From JBGSIC01 sp041751875 (GTDB lineage Bacteria; Bdellovibrionota; FAC87; UBA2466; JACKAF01), in NCBI GenBank assembly GCA_041751875.1, contig JBGSIC010000015.1:1-64000 (forward strand): a DNA stretch of 64,000 nucleotides, read 5' to 3'. The position numbers and the translations under genes are program-made. Below, piece after piece: positions 32,539 through 39,690 of the stretch; positions within the stretch are counted from its first letter, which is position 1; each line of letters opens with the position of its first letter. The notes under the pieces were generated by a model, which was not told the origin of the DNA, searched no databases, and worked only from the letters and a program-made list of their open reading frames with translations.

Positions 32539-33846
32539 ATGGGGTACAAAATCGTTGAAAGTTTTGAAGAGGAGCCATGTCGATGGCGCTTCTATGCGGT
32601 ACTGGCTGTCGTGTTGTTCGCAGTGGCAAACATCCTGGTTCTACTCAAGCCGCACTATGAGTTCGTGGTGGGAGATGGGCGTTGGTACTATGCCTATCTT
32701 CCTTCGCTTGTGATCGACGGCGATCTGGATCTGTCAAATCAGGTCGCCAAGCACTGGGGGGTCGATTTTAAAGAAGGGCTTCTTACCGAGCTTCACCCCG
32801 CGACGGGTCTTTTGCACAACAAATACTCAGTGGGAATGGCGCTGACGCTGCTACCGGGCTTTGTGATTTCGCATCTGATTTCCCTTCTTCTTTTCAGTTT
32901 AAGTGGGAGCCCGCTCTTTACGCCGGATGGCTACTCCGTTTTGTACCAGTTAGGGGCTTTGATTTCCGTGATGGGTCTAGGCTTACTAGGAATGGTGCTA
33001 TGCGACCGTTTGCTCAGCAGGAAGTTTGCACTCTCTGGGGTTGCTGTTTGGGGCGCCGTCACTTCATTTTGGACGATAAGCCACTATTCCTACTACTACT
33101 TTAGAGAACCTTTGATGGCACACACGGTTTCCGCATTTTGGGTGGTCGCCTGTTTTTATTTAGGGGCGCGGATTAGTCGGAACATCTCCCCCACTATAGC
33201 GGTTGGGTTGATGTTGGCGGCCTTTGGTATGGCGCTCGTCGTGCGACCTAGCAATGTCTTTGTGCTTCCCTTTGTTTTGTCGGTGTTTGTGAGTCATTTA
33301 TTTTCGGTAAACCGTAGGGAGTTGCTTGTTCTTTTAGGATTTGTCCTGCTCTCGCTTATTCCTTTTGCTTTGCAGTCATCGGTTTGGCATGTGATGGCGG
33401 GTAGGTGGTTATACTATAGCTACAACGACCCCGGCTTTCTGCACTGGAAATCCCCCTTTCTTTGGTCGACGTTATTTTCGACAAACCATGGCCTGTTTTT
33501 CTGGTCCCCCCTCTTGATAATGGCCGTTGCGGGCTATGTGCGAGAGCTGCGCGCGCGAGGGGGGGCGTTTCTTTGGTTGGGGGCTTTGGGAGCACTCATT
33601 TTGTGGTATCTCAATAGCAGTTTCTTTATGTGGTGGTTCGGCGATTCGTTCGGTGGCCGCGCTTTCCTCGAGTTGGCGCCGCTTTTCATTTTAGGACTGG
33701 GTTTTGTGTACGATCGGGTGGCACGGGGAGGAGCCCGAACGCGGCTCCCCCTGATCCTATTTTTAGCGGGCTGTTTTATTTATAATTACTCACTGATGGC
33801 ACTGTATATCGCGCGCTTTATCCCTCGCGAGGGCCCCCTCTTTTAA
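32539..33846 (+). CDS. Polytopic membrane protein resembling GT-C glycosyltransferases
   Basis: 435 residues with about ten hydrophobic segments and an early polar loop (DGRWYYAYLPSLVIDGDLDL, then ELHPATGLLHNKYSVGMALTLLPG) reminiscent of the catalytic periplasmic loop of polyprenyl-phosphate-dependent transferases. Late loop: YNDPGFLHWKSPFLW, TNHGLFFWSPLL and WWFGDSFGGRAFLELAP. It is divergent from the GT2 gene, which would supply a lipid-linked sugar. No ribosome-binding site precedes the ATG. Function inferred from topology only. Confidence 0.75.
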   Translation: MGYKIVESFEEEPCRWRFYAVLAVVLFAVANILVLLKPHYEFVVGDGRWYYAYLPSLVIDGDLDLSNQVAKHWGVDFKEGLLTELHPATGLLHNKYSVGMALTLLPGFVISHLISLLLFSLSGSPLFTPDGYSVLYQLGALISVMGLGLLGMVLCDRLLSRKFALSGVAVWGAVTSFWTISHYSYYYFREPLMAHTVSAFWVVACFYLGARISRNISPTIAVGLMLAAFGMALVVRPSNVFVLPFVLSVFVSHLFSVNRRELLVLLGFVLLSLIPFALQSSVWHVMAGRWLYYSYNDPGFLHWKSPFLWSTLFSTNHGLFFWSPLLIMAVAGYVRELRARGGAFLWLGALGALILWYLNSSFFMWWFGDSFGGRAFLELAPLFILGLGFVYDRVARGGARTRLPLILFLAGCFIYNYSLMALYIARFIPREGPLF

Positions 33847-33849
33847 ATG

Positions 33850-34482
33850 TTATCTTTCCGTTAGTAAAACGGCCGTTGAGTTGTAATAGGCGATCCCTTC
33901 TTTCCCGTTGTAGGTGAGCGAGTCTTTCTCTGTGCCCCGGCAGCCGGCGAAGAGTAACTTGTTACCCCATTTGGTCGAAACTTCCTTCAGCCAGTTGTTA
34001 CAGGTGGAAAGGTAGTTACTCCACGCCTGTGTTTTTGCCTGGGGCCCTACAAAGCTTTCGCTCGTGAGGTCGTTTTCTGATCTGTCGAATGGAACGGAAA
34101 TTTCAATGGAACGAGTTCCAATGGCCTGGCCGCGATAACCTACATGGACATTCTTGGTCTGGTTACCACAGTACTCAATACTTTGTCCCGTGACCGGATG
34201 AACCTCGGTCCAACATTCGAAACTGGTTTTCGTTTCATTGAGTTTCTCAAATTTGGGAGCGGAGCACGCTGAAACCGATTGGATTGAAGCGCTGTAGAGA
34301 TGGAAAGGGGATTTCTTTATCCACTCGTTGCAGGCATTCGTTGCTTGTTTTTTTAGCTGTTCAAACTTGTCAGGAGTGGTGCCCGTAATTTGTGTGCTGA
34401 TGGTTTCTTGAATGGAAACGGTTTGGGCGATAGCGAAATTGCCCACGATAAAGAAGAAGCCGAGAAAGGTTTTGCGAATCAT
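33850..34482 (-). CDS. Small secreted protein, unknown function
   Basis: 210 residues with signal peptide MIRKTFLGFFFIVGNFAIAQ. Six cysteines occur in a spaced pattern (NACNEW, SACSAP, FECWTE, EYCGNQ, STCNNW, AGCRG), which suggests disulfide bonds in the periplasm or outside. Two similar halves can be seen: a WIKKS...C...SACS unit and a NYLSTCNNWLKE...AGC unit, possibly an internal duplication. ATG 34482 follows GGGGGT. It converges on the GT-C-like gene. No family recognised. Confidence 0.75.
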   Translation of the reverse strand: MIRKTFLGFFFIVGNFAIAQTVSIQETISTQITGTTPDKFEQLKKQATNACNEWIKKSPFHLYSASIQSVSACSAPKFEKLNETKTSFECWTEVHPVTGQSIEYCGNQTKNVHVGYRGQAIGTRSIEISVPFDRSENDLTSESFVGPQAKTQAWSNYLSTCNNWLKEVSTKWGNKLLFAGCRGTEKDSLTYNGKEGIAYYNSTAVLLTER

Positions 34483-34750
34483 TTTTACCCCCGAAGGTGA
34501 TTGAAATTTAAAAACACACTGCGTGTTTTGCAATCGGCGTTCCAAAAGATTGGGCTGGGGGCGTGCTGTCATTTTGTATCGAGCGAGTAAAAACTTCATG
34601 ATCAGAAAGAAATGGCACCATCGTACCTGAGGGGCACACAGTTTTTTGGAGAGGGGGAGCTTTTTCCCGAAGGCTGAAGTAGCCATCGGGTCCTCAACCT
34701 TTGCGGTTCTTTTTGCCAGCAAGGTGCGCTCGAACCTCGATGAATTTTTG

Positions 34751-34821
34751 GCCCTATGTCACCCTACGAACTATTCTTAAGAATAGTTGGCGATCAGTGT
34801 GGGAGCGGTTTCCGAGGGGGG
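34751..34821 (-). repeat. tRNA-associated repeat, copy A
   Basis: Read on the minus strand it contains CGCCAACTATTCTTAAGAAT followed by AGTTCGTAGGG and later TAGGGC. The centre (34769-34788) is a perfect palindrome. The same element, in the same orientation relative to a tRNA gene, is at 46615-46684. Here it lies about 220 bases past the tRNA-Ser 3' end. Confidence 0.75.
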
Positions 34822-34863
34822 CACAAGTTTGGGAATTGAAATGGCCATATATCTGCGGAGCAG

Positions 34864-34881
34864 ATTAGGAGGGAGGGGGAC
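34864..34881. repeat. 18-bp duplicate of the tRNA-Ser 3' end
   Basis: ATTAGGAGGGAGGGGGAC is identical to 35035-35052, which spans the discriminator base, acceptor arm and part of the T-arm of tRNA-Ser. This resembles an attachment-site core, but only 153 bases lie between the copies and no integrase is present. Confidence 0.6.
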
Positions 34882-35037
34882 AAGATACGCGAGCGTCTGG
34901 ATCTAATTGGAATTCGAAACAGTGTTCGCGAGTGCTGAGTAGGAGTGTGTAGATTTAGAGAGTGAGAAGTTAGGGGCGCTTCTTCAGCCTTCGGGAAGAC
35001 GTCTCTCTGCGGCCAAAGTCGGAGACCCTCAGGTATT

Positions 35038-35119
35038 AGGAGGGAGGGGGACTTGAACCCCCATTTCCTTTCGGAAGCCGCATTTCGAATGCGGTGCCAT
35101 ACCATTTGACGATCCCTCC
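35038..35119 (-). tRNA. tRNA-Ser (anticodon CGA)
   Basis: Reads UCG codons. Minus-strand cloverleaf: acceptor GGAGGGA / TCCCTCC, three-pair D-stem GTC/GGC, anticodon arm CCGCA-TTCGAAA-TGCGG with CGA at 34-36, long variable arm with TTCC-GAAA-GGAA, and T-arm GGGGG-TTCAAGT-CCCCC. The long variable arm fits serine. CCA is not encoded and the discriminator base appears to be U rather than the usual G of tRNA-Ser, which is odd. It lies 59 bases downstream of the C13-like protease gene, with TATA-rich DNA between that may be its promoter. Confidence 0.88.
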
Positions 35120-35177
35120 GCCAAATTTTGAAATATAGGTATAAAGGCTCCCGACAGGAATGTCCACGCTGGGAGTT

Positions 35178-36278
35178 TTAGGGGTTAAGTTCGCCGATAC
35201 CCAGTTTAAGCGCTAGGCCGGAGTTAGGGCTGGATTCAAAACGCGGGCTCTCGCGGCGACGCTCTTGCAAAATCGCAAAACCGTAGGCTTCCTGCACCGA
35301 AATAAAATTGTCGCCGTTAACGTCGGCACTAAATGCCTGCCCCTCGTGATTTTGAAACGCCAGTGCGGTAGTGAACAGATAAAGAAACTCGTTAAAGCGC
35401 AAGTCCATCGAAGCCCAACTAAATTCCTGCTCGGTCGATGCCGAAACGGCGACGGTTCGCAGGTCGATGCTGGGTCGTACAAAACCCCCACTAAAGCACT
35501 GCTCATAAACCGCGATGACGTTTTTGACGGTCAGCTCTTTAAGCCAGGTAGTAAACTCGGTTGCCGAGATCTCTCCGTCGAGTAGCACCAGGTTGGCTCC
35601 TTTTTTGGTCATGCTACCGTGGGTATTTACCACCACAAGAAGCTGATCGTCGGCCGTGAGCGTGGCTTTAAGGTGTTCGAAGAGTATTCGCACGTCACTT
35701 ACCGAAGAACCGTGTCCGATATCGCTCGTCTGATCACCATTTAGGTCACTTTTCGTAGTGCGGTGGTTGCTGTCGGCGACAAAAATATGATCTTGTTGGT
35801 ACCCGTACACCTCAGTGAGGGTGCGATAGAGAAAGGAAAGATCGTTCCAGTGGCGTTGTTCGGCAAAGCCATTGATGGCAACGGCGTAGAAACGTTTCGG
35901 GTTAGCCACGCGGTACTGACCGCCCCAGGCATTGAGACTAAAAACCGGCGCGATGTCCCCGTCCAATGGTTGGTTGGGGCCGCGTAGCAGGCGGGCTTTG
36001 GCGAGAGCTTCGGGGGGAAGGTCACTGGTGATGCGTTTGAGAACGGTGCCATCAGCAGACACCAGTTGAAATTCTGCTGGGTGCGACCAGTTGGCGTCGG
36101 GGAGTTTGTCCTCAAAAAGGATGGTTTCTCCCGCTTTTAACGGCGAAAAGGTGACGGTCTTTTGGGAGAGAAGGGGGATTTTTCCACCACTTTGCAGAGA
36201 AGTGACATCGTAGACGCGGACACTTGCCCACCCTGTTACCGTCCATAAAAGCAATGTAAACGCTAAACCCCGCCGCAT
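35178..36278 (-). CDS. Secreted C13-type (caspase/legumain-fold) cysteine protease with EF-hand
   Basis: 366 residues with signal peptide (MRRGLAFTLLLWTVTGWA). The central domain has the clan CD dyad: H220 in LVVVNTHGSM and C261 in AVYEQCFSGGF, with upstream FYAVAINGFAEQRHWNDL and IFVADSN as in C13 peptidases. A canonical EF-hand loop DVNGDNFISVQE lies near the C-terminus and a second DxNxD segment (DLNGDQTSD) precedes the catalytic His, so activity may need calcium. ATG 36278 gives the clean signal; ATG 36308 is possible. Clan CD enzymes cut after Asn, Asp, Arg or Lys. Confidence 0.83.
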   Translation of the reverse strand: MRRGLAFTLLLWTVTGWASVRVYDVTSLQSGGKIPLLSQKTVTFSPLKAGETILFEDKLPDANWSHPAEFQLVSADGTVLKRITSDLPPEALAKARLLRGPNQPLDGDIAPVFSLNAWGGQYRVANPKRFYAVAINGFAEQRHWNDLSFLYRTLTEVYGYQQDHIFVADSNHRTTKSDLNGDQTSDIGHGSSVSDVRILFEHLKATLTADDQLLVVVNTHGSMTKKGANLVLLDGEISATEFTTWLKELTVKNVIAVYEQCFSGGFVRPSIDLRTVAVSASTEQEFSWASMDLRFNEFLYLFTTALAFQNHEGQAFSADVNGDNFISVQEAYGFAILQERRRESPRFESSPNSGLALKLGIGELNP

Positions 36279-36362
36279 AGGAGCACCATACCAAAAAAAA
36301 CTCAGCATCCCTAGAGCCTACGACGCGAGGTGGTAACAGGAGGTGTCACGCGCAGCGTTATA

Positions 36363-36638
36363 TTATTTGAGAACTTCTTGCTTCCGCTTGGCTTTTATTC
36401 GCTCAATACGCGAACGCAACAGATCCCGTGCGTTGAGAAGCTCATTGACCCCACCGGCATTCGGGGCGGATTTGATGTGCTCGTCATACGCTTTAAGTTC
36501 GTGTTCCATCTTGGCAACTTGGGCGTCGAGATCTTTCTGGTAAATCTCGTCCGGGGTGGGTTTTAGACAACCGGGGGAAAGTGACAAAACCAGCGCACCC
36601 CAAAAAATCCAGGTCCTTTTGCGATCAAATAACGGCAT
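36363..36638 (-). CDS. Small lipoprotein with coiled-coil
   Basis: 91 residues. N-terminal signal with SPGC as a marginal lipobox (WGALVLSLSPGC), followed by two charged amphipathic helices (YQKDLDAQVAKMEHELKAYDEH and LLNARDLLRSRIERIKAKRKQ), probably a coiled-coil hairpin. An in-frame start at 36722 would add 28 residues ahead of the signal and is rejected. It lies upstream of the C13-like protease in the same direction with an 84-base gap. Unknown function. Confidence 0.68.
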   Translation of the reverse strand: MPLFDRKRTWIFWGALVLSLSPGCLKPTPDEIYQKDLDAQVAKMEHELKAYDEHIKSAPNAGGVNELLNARDLLRSRIERIKAKRKQEVLK

Positions 36639-36952
36639 AGGTTCTTTGTAGCGGATCGGAAGGCGTCTGAAAACGTCGGCGTTGTCTATTTGTATGCCCG
36701 TATACGGCGGGTATGTGGCCAAACTATTTGACGGTGACGAAGTTTGGCTTTCGTCTTGGCGCGAAGAAACACTTTTGGGCCCTCTGTTTGTATTCGCCCC
36801 GAGTTATTTCAAGCCTTTAGCTCGCCCACGGGCTGGCACTCATCTTGCTCATTTCCCCAAGGAACCCTACGGCAGAGCCATGGGTAAACGGCGGGTGTCG
36901 TGGGGACATGCGGCGGTAAGCGAAAACGGTTTAGCGAGACTGTGGGTTTTTC
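36639..36952. promoter_or_regulatory. Divergent promoter region of the subtilase and small lipoprotein genes
   Basis: About 310 bases between divergent genes. It contains a perfect palindrome CCGTATACGG (36698-36707). The plus strand is open here in one frame but with poor composition and overlap with the subtilase start, so no gene is called. Confidence 0.4.
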
Positions 36953-38245
36953 ATGTTGAAGCGGACTCTCGATATAAGCTGGTCACACAAAGTCTACACC
37001 TTGGTATTTGGTTTGAGCATTTTGAGCTCAGCCCCTGCTTTTGCTAAGAATAAATTTACTCATCCGATTTGGAAGAAAGTCGCGGATCTTCAGATTCCTG
37101 CGATGCCGAAAGATTTCGGTTCAAACAAATCCACCGAAAATCAGCCTTTGCGCCCTGACTCTTCGTTAGCAAAACACTGGGGTCTTAAGCACATTAACTT
37201 TTTTGAAATCTTCACCCCCCTCGGTCAGTCGAACGTTTCGGCCGTTAAGCCTTGCTCGAAAGACGTTGTGGTCGCCGTGATCGACACCGGCGTTGATTAC
37301 ACGCACCCCGAACTCAAAGACAACCTTTGGGTCAACCGAGCCGAAGTGGGCACCTGGGCACCTAAAGTCGCTGATTCGACCCCTTGCCGCGATAAGAGCT
37401 GCAACGGAATCGATGACGACGGAAACGGTTTCATAGATGACGTGATGGGCTGGGATTTCGTACACAACGTTCCTTTGCCTTTCGATACGCATGGACACGG
37501 TACGCACATCGCGGGAATTATCGCGAGCCAGGCAGGTAATGGATTTGGTATCGCCGGTGTTTGCTCAAACGCTTCGATCATGGCGCTAAAATATTATGAC
37601 AACTCGGTCTTGGGTTACAACAACCTGAAGAACACCGTAAAAGCGATTGAATACGCGGTCGCAAACGGCGCGCACATTATCAACTACAGCGGTGGCGGAT
37701 CGGATCCGGCTCCGATGGAAGCGGCAGCGATCAATAAAGCGGCCGAAAAGGGCGTGCTCTTTGTCGCGGCGTCGGGTAACGACGGACGCAACAACGACTG
37801 GATGCCTTACTACCCCGCGAGCTACGCGATTGATAACATCATTTCGGTGGCCTCCCTTGGGCAAGACAACAAGCTTTTGAGTTCTAGCAATTTTGGAAAG
37901 AAAACGGTCGATGTGGCCGCTCCTGGTTTAGGTATCTTGAGCACCTTGCCCTCCGGAAGGTTCGGCACGATGTCGGGTACGTCGCAAGCCACCGCGTTTG
38001 TGACCGGTCAAGCAGCACTGCTTGCCAGCCAGCAACCGATTACCAGTTTCCGTTACCAAGACATCCGCGAATGGATCATCAAAAGCGGCGGAGAAGTGAA
38101 GGGTCTTAAAACCAAGAGCTTCATGGTCGGTGGTGGCGTGAACATTCCGGCTTCGCTAAAACTTCAGGCCCAGGGCGTGAAAGCGCCTTCCGTGCCTTCA
38201 GTGGCGGCGGTTCAGTCTGAAGGCGCGCCCAAGCGTCCTCAGTAA
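36953..38245 (+). CDS. Secreted subtilisin-like serine protease (S8 family)
   Basis: 430 residues with signal peptide (about 1-33, ending APAFA). Catalytic triad visible: D111 in VVAVIDTGVDYTHPEL, H182 in HGHGTHIAGI, S344 in GTSQATAFVTG; oxyanion Asn in VAASGNDGRNN. An Asp/Asn-rich insert between D111 and H182 (NGIDDDGNGFIDDVMGWDF) is typical of calcium-binding subtilases. There is no long propeptide and no C-terminal extra domain. Likely acts in the periplasm, on the surface or on prey/host protein; that is inference. A strong terminator follows. Confidence 0.95.
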   Translation: MLKRTLDISWSHKVYTLVFGLSILSSAPAFAKNKFTHPIWKKVADLQIPAMPKDFGSNKSTENQPLRPDSSLAKHWGLKHINFFEIFTPLGQSNVSAVKPCSKDVVVAVIDTGVDYTHPELKDNLWVNRAEVGTWAPKVADSTPCRDKSCNGIDDDGNGFIDDVMGWDFVHNVPLPFDTHGHGTHIAGIIASQAGNGFGIAGVCSNASIMALKYYDNSVLGYNNLKNTVKAIEYAVANGAHIINYSGGGSDPAPMEAAAINKAAEKGVLFVAASGNDGRNNDWMPYYPASYAIDNIISVASLGQDNKLLSSSNFGKKTVDVAAPGLGILSTLPSGRFGTMSGTSQATAFVTGQAALLASQQPITSFRYQDIREWIIKSGGEVKGLKTKSFMVGGGVNIPASLKLQAQGVKAPSVPSVAAVQSEGAPKRPQ

Positions 38246-38263
38246 ATTGATTTGGTTCCTCTT

Positions 38264-38296
38264 AAAAAAGGTCGACTTCGGTCGGCCTTTTTTTTT
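38264..38296 (+). terminator. Intrinsic terminator of the subtilase gene
   Basis: AAAAAAGGTCGAC-TTCG-GTCGGCC followed by nine T residues; one G-U pair in the stem. Confidence 0.92.
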
Positions 38297-38403
38297 GCCC
38301 GTAATCCCCATAGTAAAATTTATACGACCATCTGTGTATTCTTGCGTGCCGCATCATCTCTGGGTACATTGCGCCCCATCTAGTCATTGATAGGGGAGTA
38401 CAA

Positions 38404-38922
38404 ATGAATTTATTGCGTGTCGTTTTGGGCGTACTTTTTGTTTTTAGCCAAGCAGCTTTCGGGGTATCGCCGCAGGATGCGGGCAATCCCACCGAAACAA
38501 AGGGGCCGGGGAAAACCGAGCAGACCCAAGAAGCAGACACTGAAACTGAGACCATTATTGATCTTAAAGCCGGGGCGACAACCCGGATTCTCGCCGGGCA
38601 CGATGTCGTGGTGAGCTGCGAGGCGCGCGCTACTGAATACCGCGACCGCTGCTTGTGCGACCCTGAAAACGTGCTTTGGATGGTCCTACCCGATGGGAAG
38701 AAAGAAAAACTCTCCGAATCTCGCTCCACGAAGGATTGCCAGGATGAAATGCAAATGCGCCGCGAGTGTGGTGGGGATGGCACGCGTCCGGCTCCTAAAA
38801 AAACTTGGAGCAGCCCCTACGGTGGATACGACGGGGGGGAGTATGACAGTCGTTCAGGTGAAGACGATTGGGAAGACGACGGTGGGTACGGGGGATACGG
38901 CGGGGGCGTTGAGTACCCTTAG
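38404..38922 (+). CDS. Secreted protein with Tyr/Gly/Asp-rich tail
   Basis: 172 residues with signal peptide (MNLLRVVLGVLFVFSQAAFG). The middle part is a compact domain with cysteines (VVVSCEARATEYRDRCLCDPENV, STKDCQ, RRECGG), and the tail is YGGYDGGEYD...YGGYGGG, low-complexity. AGGGGAG precedes the ATG. Unknown function. Another gene starts about 80 bases after its stop. Confidence 0.78.
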   Translation: MNLLRVVLGVLFVFSQAAFGVSPQDAGNPTETKGPGKTEQTQEADTETETIIDLKAGATTRILAGHDVVVSCEARATEYRDRCLCDPENVLWMVLPDGKKEKLSESRSTKDCQDEMQMRRECGGDGTRPAPKKTWSSPYGGYDGGEYDSRSGEDDWEDDGGYGGYGGGVEYP

Positions 38923-39001
38923 TGGCGAGGGACTTGAGCAATCGGCCTACGCTCGCCCGAAGCTCTTGAAACCTGAAGGGGTTCAAAATAGGCTGGGGAC
39001 T

Positions 39002-39211
39002 ATGGAAAGCAGCGGCCCACCACATCTCACCCATCCGGAAAGGAAAGTCCCCCCTGTTTCTGAGCAAGTAGATACTTCACTTACCGATCGCGCACTTTCT
39101 CTTTCCTTTGAGGAAAGAATCGAAGCGCATGAGTCGGCCAGGCTTCTTTTGGAAGACCTTCAAGAGGAAGGACGGCTGCTGTATGCGCCACGATCTGAAG
39201 GAACTTCTTAA
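39002..39211 (+). CDS. Small protein preceding a nucleotidyltransferase (possible antitoxin-like partner)
   Basis: 69 residues ending LTDRALSLSFEERIEAHESA then RLLLEDLQEEGRLL, a charged helix pair of the sort found next to DUF-type nucleotidyltransferases. ATG 39002 is preceded by GGCTGGGG; the frame is open farther upstream, overlapping the previous gene, so the start is uncertain. The 3' end overlaps the nucleotidyltransferase start by 29 bases, which indicates coupled translation. Role inferred from architecture, not from recognised homology. Confidence 0.6.
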   Translation: MESSGPPHLTHPERKVPPVSEQVDTSLTDRALSLSFEERIEAHESARLLLEDLQEEGRLLYAPRSEGTS

Positions 39212-39677
39212 AAGACTTCTTCAGCACGAAGTCGATTTCGTATTAGTGGGAGGGTTTGCGTCTGTTGTTTATGGCTCTCCGTTGGTCACTCAGGATATCG
39301 ATATTTGCGTTGCTATTGACGAAGCACAAGTCGGTAAACTTCGGTCGGCGTTAAGTGATCTTGCTCCGCGCCACCGAATGAACCCCAACTTCAAACCGTC
39401 TTTCATGGACTATCCAGAAAATCTTGAAGGGGTGAAAAACATTTATCTGGAAACCGATCTGGGCATCTTAGATGCCCTGTCGGAACTTCAGCCCATTGGT
39501 GGTTTTAACGAGGTCAGAAAGAATGCAGTGCAAATTTCGATCTATGGGTTTCAATGCTGGGTCATTTCGCTTCGGGATTTAATCAAGATAAAAGAGACAA
39601 TGACGCGTCCAAAGGACAAAGAGACGTTGCTGTATCTAAAAGAGATTTTGCGAAAGACTAAATCGGAAGAACGTTAG
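39183..39677 (+). CDS. Nucleotidyltransferase-fold protein (AbiEii/MNT-like)
   Basis: 164 residues. The signature VLVGGFASVVYGSPLVTQDIDI is the pol-beta-type GG(x)...DxD motif (written here in part: GGFASVVYG, then TQDIDICV). The C-terminal half has WVISLRDLIKIKETMTRPKD followed by KETLLYLKEIL, a helical end also usual in this group. Such enzymes transfer nucleotides onto tRNA, proteins or small molecules, and many act as toxins or antitoxins. It follows and overlaps a 69-residue gene, giving a two-gene module. It converges on rel with a 13-base gap. Confidence 0.8.
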   Translation: MRHDLKELLKRLLQHEVDFVLVGGFASVVYGSPLVTQDIDICVAIDEAQVGKLRSALSDLAPRHRMNPNFKPSFMDYPENLEGVKNIYLETDLGILDALSELQPIGGFNEVRKNAVQISIYGFQCWVISLRDLIKIKETMTRPKDKETLLYLKEILRKTKSEER

Positions 39678-39690
39678 TTTTAGACGATAA

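Larger units (their letters stand above)
34483..35037. other. Non-coding region downstream of tRNA-Ser with repeats
   Basis: About 550 bases without a convincing gene. Contents: a 71-bp repeat with a perfect 20-bp palindromic centre (34751-34821), and an 18-bp copy of the tRNA-Ser 3' end (34864-34881). Short open frames on the minus strand have no ribosome-binding site. Confidence 0.55.

Noticed and set aside
34751..34881. Repeats near tRNA-Ser considered as a CRISPR array or integron
   Set aside because: Only single copies at irregular spacing, no cas genes and no integrase.
1719..36802. 14-base match TTGTATTCGCCCCG at about 1719 and 36789
   Set aside because: A 14-mer shared by chance is expected several times in 64 kb; flanks do not match.
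36682..37047. Plus-strand frame of 121 codons before the subtilase
   Set aside because: It overlaps the subtilase signal peptide in another frame and shows no signal, motif or ribosome-binding site.
38693..39001. Upstream extension of the 69-residue small protein
   Set aside because: It overlaps the secreted Tyr/Gly-rich gene in another frame and has off-frame composition; ATG 39002 with a purine-rich upstream sequence is more likely.
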